Shown here one piece after another: positions 6,876 to 9,380 of a DNA stretch of 9,380 bases (positions are counted from its first letter, which is position 1; every line of letters begins with the position of its first letter). The DNA lies in assembly GCA_044227665.1 (NCBI GenBank), contig JBGAWK010000074.1, forward strand, positions 1 through 9,380, in the 5' to 3' direction. Origin of the DNA: JBGAWK01 sp044227665. GTDB lineage: Bacteria > Bacteroidota > Bacteroidia > Chitinophagales > JADIYW01. The position numbers were made by a program, and so were the translations under genes. The notes under the pieces were generated by a model. That model did not search any database, was not told the DNA's origin, and saw only the letters and a program-made list of their open reading frames with translations.

Positions 6876-7520
6876 CTATTGTATCTCACCATCAATGAGG
6901 TGCACTATTTGGTCTGCTTGTTGGGTGAGGGTCTCATTATGTGTTACTACTACTAAAGTTTTTGAGAAGGTGTTTTTAAGTTGTAGAAATAGAGCGTGAA
7001 TTTCTGCCGAACGTTCTGAATCGAGGTTTCCTGTAGGCTCATCGGCAAAAATTACAAATGGATCATTTATCAAGGCTCTAGCTATAGCTACGCGTTGCTG
7101 TTCCCCACCGGAAAGTGTGGAAGGCAGGGCATCTATACGATGACTAAGTCCAAAAAAATCTAGCAATTCTTTAGCCTTGTTTTGGGATTTTATATTGCCG
7201 CTTATCCATGCTGGCATACATACGTTTTCCAGCGCAGTAAACTCTGGAAGGAGATAGTGAAACTGAAAAACAAAACCTATATGCTTATTGCGAAATTCTG
7301 CCAACTTATTTGGCCTTAGAGAGGCTATGGAGGTATCTGCTAGTAAGACCTCTCCTTTGTCAGGTGTATCTAAGCTTCCGGCTATATGCAATAAGGTACT
7401 TTTTCCGGCACCACTAGGCCCTACAATGGCACAAAACGTACCTGATGGCACATCTACGCTTACATCTTTAAGAATGGAAATATTTCCATAGGATTTATAG
7501 ATATTCTTACAAGTAAGCAT
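6876..7520 (-). CDS. lolD: LolD-type ABC transporter ATP-binding protein
   Basis: 214 residues, a complete ABC ATPase. Visible motifs are Walker A GPSGAGKST (34-42), the Q-loop Q86, the signature LSGGEQQR (137-144), Walker B VIFADE (156-161) with catalytic E161, TGNLD of the D-loop region (163-167) and H-loop H194. The stretch FQFHYLLPEFTALENV (85-100) is almost the same as in E. coli LolD and distinguishes it from general MacB/FtsE relatives. The family powers the LolCDE complex, which extracts lipoproteins from the inner membrane for delivery to the outer membrane. The protein is cytoplasmic and acts at the inner membrane. The ATG lies 3 bases after the stop of the SPOR gene, so the two are co-transcribed. 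GGAAG eight bases before the ATG, inside the SPOR gene, is a possible Shine-Dalgarno sequence. No permease gene (lolC/lolE) is in the window, as is common when the permease is encoded elsewhere. Confidence 0.87.
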   Translation of the reverse strand: MLTCKNIYKSYGNISILKDVSVDVPSGTFCAIVGPSGAGKSTLLHIAGSLDTPDKGEVLLADTSIASLRPNKLAEFRNKHIGFVFQFHYLLPEFTALENVCMPAWISGNIKSQNKAKELLDFFGLSHRIDALPSTLSGGEQQRVAIARALINDPFVIFADEPTGNLDSERSAEIHALFLQLKNTFSKTLVVVTHNETLTQQADQIVHLIDGEIQ

Positions 7521-7523
7521 GTA

Positions 7524-8732
7524 TTAATCTTCCAATACCCAAACGGAAGGTGCTATATCTTGTTTAGCCTTTTTGAGGTCAGCTTCTCTATTAGCAGCGT
7601 TTGTCTCCATTACTACTCTAAACATACCATTTTCAGGATTTTTGATAATTTTACCACTATACCCCTTTTGGGATAATTCATTCTGTAGGAATTGTGCATT
7701 TTTTTCACTTCCAAAAGATCCAGCTACGATATATAATTTCCCTGTTTTAGATTTCACAGGTGTAGGTGTTGTTGCTTTTGTAGGAGTCTTGGCAGGGGCA
7801 GCGGTAGTAGTTGCTGGTGCTGGTGTTGTAGGCTTTACCACCGTAGTGGTGACTACCACAGGCTTAGGTGCTGGAGAAACTATAGGATTGGAAGTGGTAT
7901 TGGTCTGTGTAGGCTTGGTTTCGCTTGCATTACTCTTATCTTCTTCGGGTTCTTCTTTCTTGAACTCTACAGGCTTAGGTGCTGTAGAAGCAGGCTTAAC
8001 GGCAGTATTTTTAGTAGGTGTATTTGCTTTTGTAGTATTTTTAGTTGTAGAAGTTTGGAAATACAAGCTGCCTTTTGCCATGGGTGAGAGCTGATTTTTT
8101 GTAGCATTATTTATCCAAAATGACCCAAGGACAAATAATAAAGCTGCTGCTGCCGCTGACCAATATGCCCATCCATAACGAGGTGTAGATTCGTGTATGA
8201 CCTCACTATCTTCTTGGTGTGTGGTATTTACTAATTCTTCTAAAGCTTTTACTGTATATGCAGCAGAAACTTCTTTAGCTGTATGCTGTGGCGTGCTACT
8301 GATATTGCCTTTCAGGCGAGCTACAGGCTTGAGTGACAGCACGGGAAAGCCTAAATAGGAGGCACCGTTCGTACCATCATTTAGAGGAGAAAACTGCAAC
8401 TGTACACTCTCATCCATATACCATCTACCTATACCTTCTATGCTATATGTTCCACTTTTTTGCAGTTGCTTGTCTATATCTTTTACAAAAGACTTTAGTT
8501 TTTTTTCTGCCTCTTTGTAGGTGATATTTTCCGAAAAAGCTAATTGCTGTGTCAGCAGACCATCATTAGTCTGCAACATCCTATTGAAAGCTATATTTTT
8601 ACCGGGAGGATATATAGTAAATTCCGGCAGTGATATTTCGGCACTCTTATGATTGGAAAGTAATCCTCCAAAGCCAGGAATAATCACACAATCATGATAC
8701 GCTAATAGATACAAAATATGATGGGACACCAT
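7524..8732 (-). CDS. HU-CCDC81 and SPOR domain membrane protein
   Basis: 402 residues from the ATG at 8732. The N-terminus, VSHHILYLLAYHDCVIIPGF (2-21), is the typical opening of Bacteroidota HU-CCDC81 proteins. Two such small domains occupy about 1-140, the second with ITYKEAEKKL and YSIEGIGRWY. A single membrane helix follows at about 188-207 (YWSAAAAALLFVLGSFWI). A low-complexity linker rich in T, P, K, A and N spans 208-330 (about 8111-7743), with an acidic KKEEPEED patch. The C-terminal SPOR domain is at 331-402 (GKLYIVAGSFGSEKNAQFL onward). SPOR domains bind denuded glycan strands at the division septum, so this protein probably sits in the inner membrane with SPOR in the periplasm and the HU-like part in the cytoplasm. 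An alternative start at 8747 adds five residues, but the -7 box overlaps that region, so I prefer 8732. It is followed at 3 bases by the lolD-like gene. Confidence 0.88.
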   Translation of the reverse strand: MVSHHILYLLAYHDCVIIPGFGGLLSNHKSAEISLPEFTIYPPGKNIAFNRMLQTNDGLLTQQLAFSENITYKEAEKKLKSFVKDIDKQLQKSGTYSIEGIGRWYMDESVQLQFSPLNDGTNGASYLGFPVLSLKPVARLKGNISSTPQHTAKEVSAAYTVKALEELVNTTHQEDSEVIHESTPRYGWAYWSAAAAALLFVLGSFWINNATKNQLSPMAKGSLYFQTSTTKNTTKANTPTKNTAVKPASTAPKPVEFKKEEPEEDKSNASETKPTQTNTTSNPIVSPAPKPVVVTTTVVKPTTPAPATTTAAPAKTPTKATTPTPVKSKTGKLYIVAGSFGSEKNAQFLQNELSQKGYSGKIIKNPENGMFRVVMETNAANREADLKKAKQDIAPSVWVLED

Positions 8733-8736
8733 AGTA

Positions 8737-8744
8737 CAAATGTA
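8737..8744 (-). promoter_or_regulatory. -7 promoter box for the SPOR-lolD unit
   Basis: On the minus strand 8744-8737 reads TACATTTG, a perfect match to the Bacteroidota -7 element TAnnTTTG. It ends four bases before the ATG at 8732 and lies immediately downstream of the other candidate ATG (8747-8745), overlapping the codons after it. Transcription from it would begin at or next to the 8732 start codon. No clear -33 TTG is seen at the expected distance, which lowers confidence. Confidence 0.45.
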
Positions 8745-8820
8745 CATAGAAATTTATAATGAAATTCTGTTTGGACTACCTATTTTTGAAACTTAACACA
8801 TATAATTTATTCTAAAAGAC

Positions 8821-9380
8821 TCAATAAGTAACTTTTATCCCTGCTAGGAATTGTATGCCATAGGAAGGATAATTGGTCCATCTCTTATATTGCTGGGCAA
8901 TGGCATTATTTAGCTCTGCAAAAAAGCCTATATGCTTATTGAGGTAATAGTTGGCATTGATATTTATATCTACTATAGGCTTGAGTGTAGAGACCTTTAG
9001 GCTGTCATCCAAAGTCTTTAATCCATTGATGATATTGAATTCCATTCCTGCCGAAAACTTATTTTTATGAATATAATTTGCGCCTATTTGCACTTGCATC
9101 TGTGGGCGATACCATGCTTGTGGTTGTGATTCCATATTATATATATAATAGTCGAAGTCGGCATGGGTATTCAATTTGCCTTTCCAGTCGTACTTCAGGC
9201 TGCTGTGGATATCGAAATAAGTCAGACGTTTTTCCCCTACGGTAGTAAAATTATTTACTGTAGCATCAGCGGTATCGTACTGGAATAATAGGGTGTTTTT
9301 TTCTACCCATTGCGTGAGTCGTACATCATAGGCAAAGCCCTTGGGAAATGCGCCTTTGAGCCCTGCAAAGGTACGCTCTT
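8821..9380 (-). CDS. Outer-membrane beta-barrel protein, C-terminal part (runs off the right edge)
   Basis: The frame is open from the window edge to the stop at 8821, giving about 185 residues without a native start. An apparent TTG start at 9174 is only an internal codon. The protein shows alternating polar and hydrophobic strands with aromatic ends, for example FAYDVRLTQWVE, LLFQYDTAD, LTYFDIHSSLKYDWKGKL, MQVQIGANYIHKNKFSAGME, PIVDININANYYLNKHIGFF and the last strand YGIQFLAGIKVTY. It ends in a terminal aromatic residue, the usual signal for outer-membrane insertion. LNNAIAQQYKRWTNYPSYG just before the last strand is the kind of turn seen near the end of Bacteroidota TonB-dependent receptor barrels. 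A TonB-dependent receptor or related porin-like barrel is therefore likely, but the plug and signal peptide lie outside the window. It is on the same strand as the SPOR gene, 88 bases upstream. The substrate is unknown. Confidence 0.72.
   Translation of the reverse strand, partial: ERTFAGLKGAFPKGFAYDVRLTQWVEKNTLLFQYDTADATVNNFTTVGEKRLTYFDIHSSLKYDWKGKLNTHADFDYYIYNMESQPQAWYRPQMQVQIGANYIHKNKFSAGMEFNIINGLKTLDDSLKVSTLKPIVDININANYYLNKHIGFFAELNNAIAQQYKRWTNYPSYGIQFLAGIKVTY

Noticed and set aside
7573..8094. A 173-codon open frame on the plus strand, rich in V, G, A and L, that could look like a membrane protein
   Set aside because: It lies antisense to the SPOR gene. Its composition is the mirror of the T/P/K-rich linker codons (ACC/GGT, CCT/AGG and similar). 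The minus-strand frame has clear HU-CCDC81 and SPOR domains.
9172..9174. TTG as a start codon for a 117-residue protein at 8821-9174
   Set aside because: The same frame stays open to the window edge and encodes more beta-strands of the same barrel, so the TTG is an internal leucine codon.

Overview
The window looks like an ordinary stretch of chromosome from a member of the Bacteroidota. It is AT-rich. Most genes lack a Shine-Dalgarno sequence and have A/T-rich start regions. Two sites match the phylum's TAnnTTTG -7 promoter element. There is a surface-type lipoprotein with a charged K/E stretch after its cysteine, and an HU-CCDC81/SPOR protein of a kind typical of this phylum. A run of 10 Ns at 275-284 shows that this is a draft scaffold. 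I cannot name the genus.

Left end (1-2581, all on the minus strand): a fragment of an RHS/YD-repeat protein runs off the left edge. The N gap follows. Beyond the gap lie an acyl-CoA dehydrogenase whose C-terminus is lost in the gap, and a membrane fatty acid 2-hydroxylase-like enzyme. The last two suggest lipid work: beta-oxidation or fatty acid turnover, and 2-hydroxylation of membrane lipid acyl chains.

Middle (2707-6806, all on the plus strand): this block reads away from the hydroxylase across an AT-rich divergent spacer. It holds the small cupin-fold nucleoside phosphorylase ppnP and a membrane-anchored neutral zinc metallopeptidase (YpfJ family) with a good promoter. Next come a probable surface lipoprotein with beta-propeller-like strands and no recognised function, and a flavin amine oxidase strikingly close to the catalytic part of eukaryotic MAO-A/B. 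The last three are closely spaced (11 and 43 bases) and may be one transcription unit.

Right end (6876-9380, all on the minus strand): a LolD-type ABC ATPase lies 3 bases downstream of a membrane protein with an N-terminal HU-CCDC81 domain, a T/P/K/A-rich linker and a C-terminal SPOR domain. Upstream of these is the C-terminal part of an outer-membrane beta-barrel protein that runs off the right edge. The theme here is the cell envelope: lipoprotein release, septal peptidoglycan binding and an outer-membrane barrel.

I found no RNA gene, CRISPR array, insertion sequence or phage gene, and nothing that clearly amounts to a new system. The points most worth a second look are the lipoprotein-plus-MAO pair, the -7 boxes four bases from two start codons (possible leaderless mRNAs), the stem-loop at the hydroxylase stop codon, and the unreliable join at the N gap.
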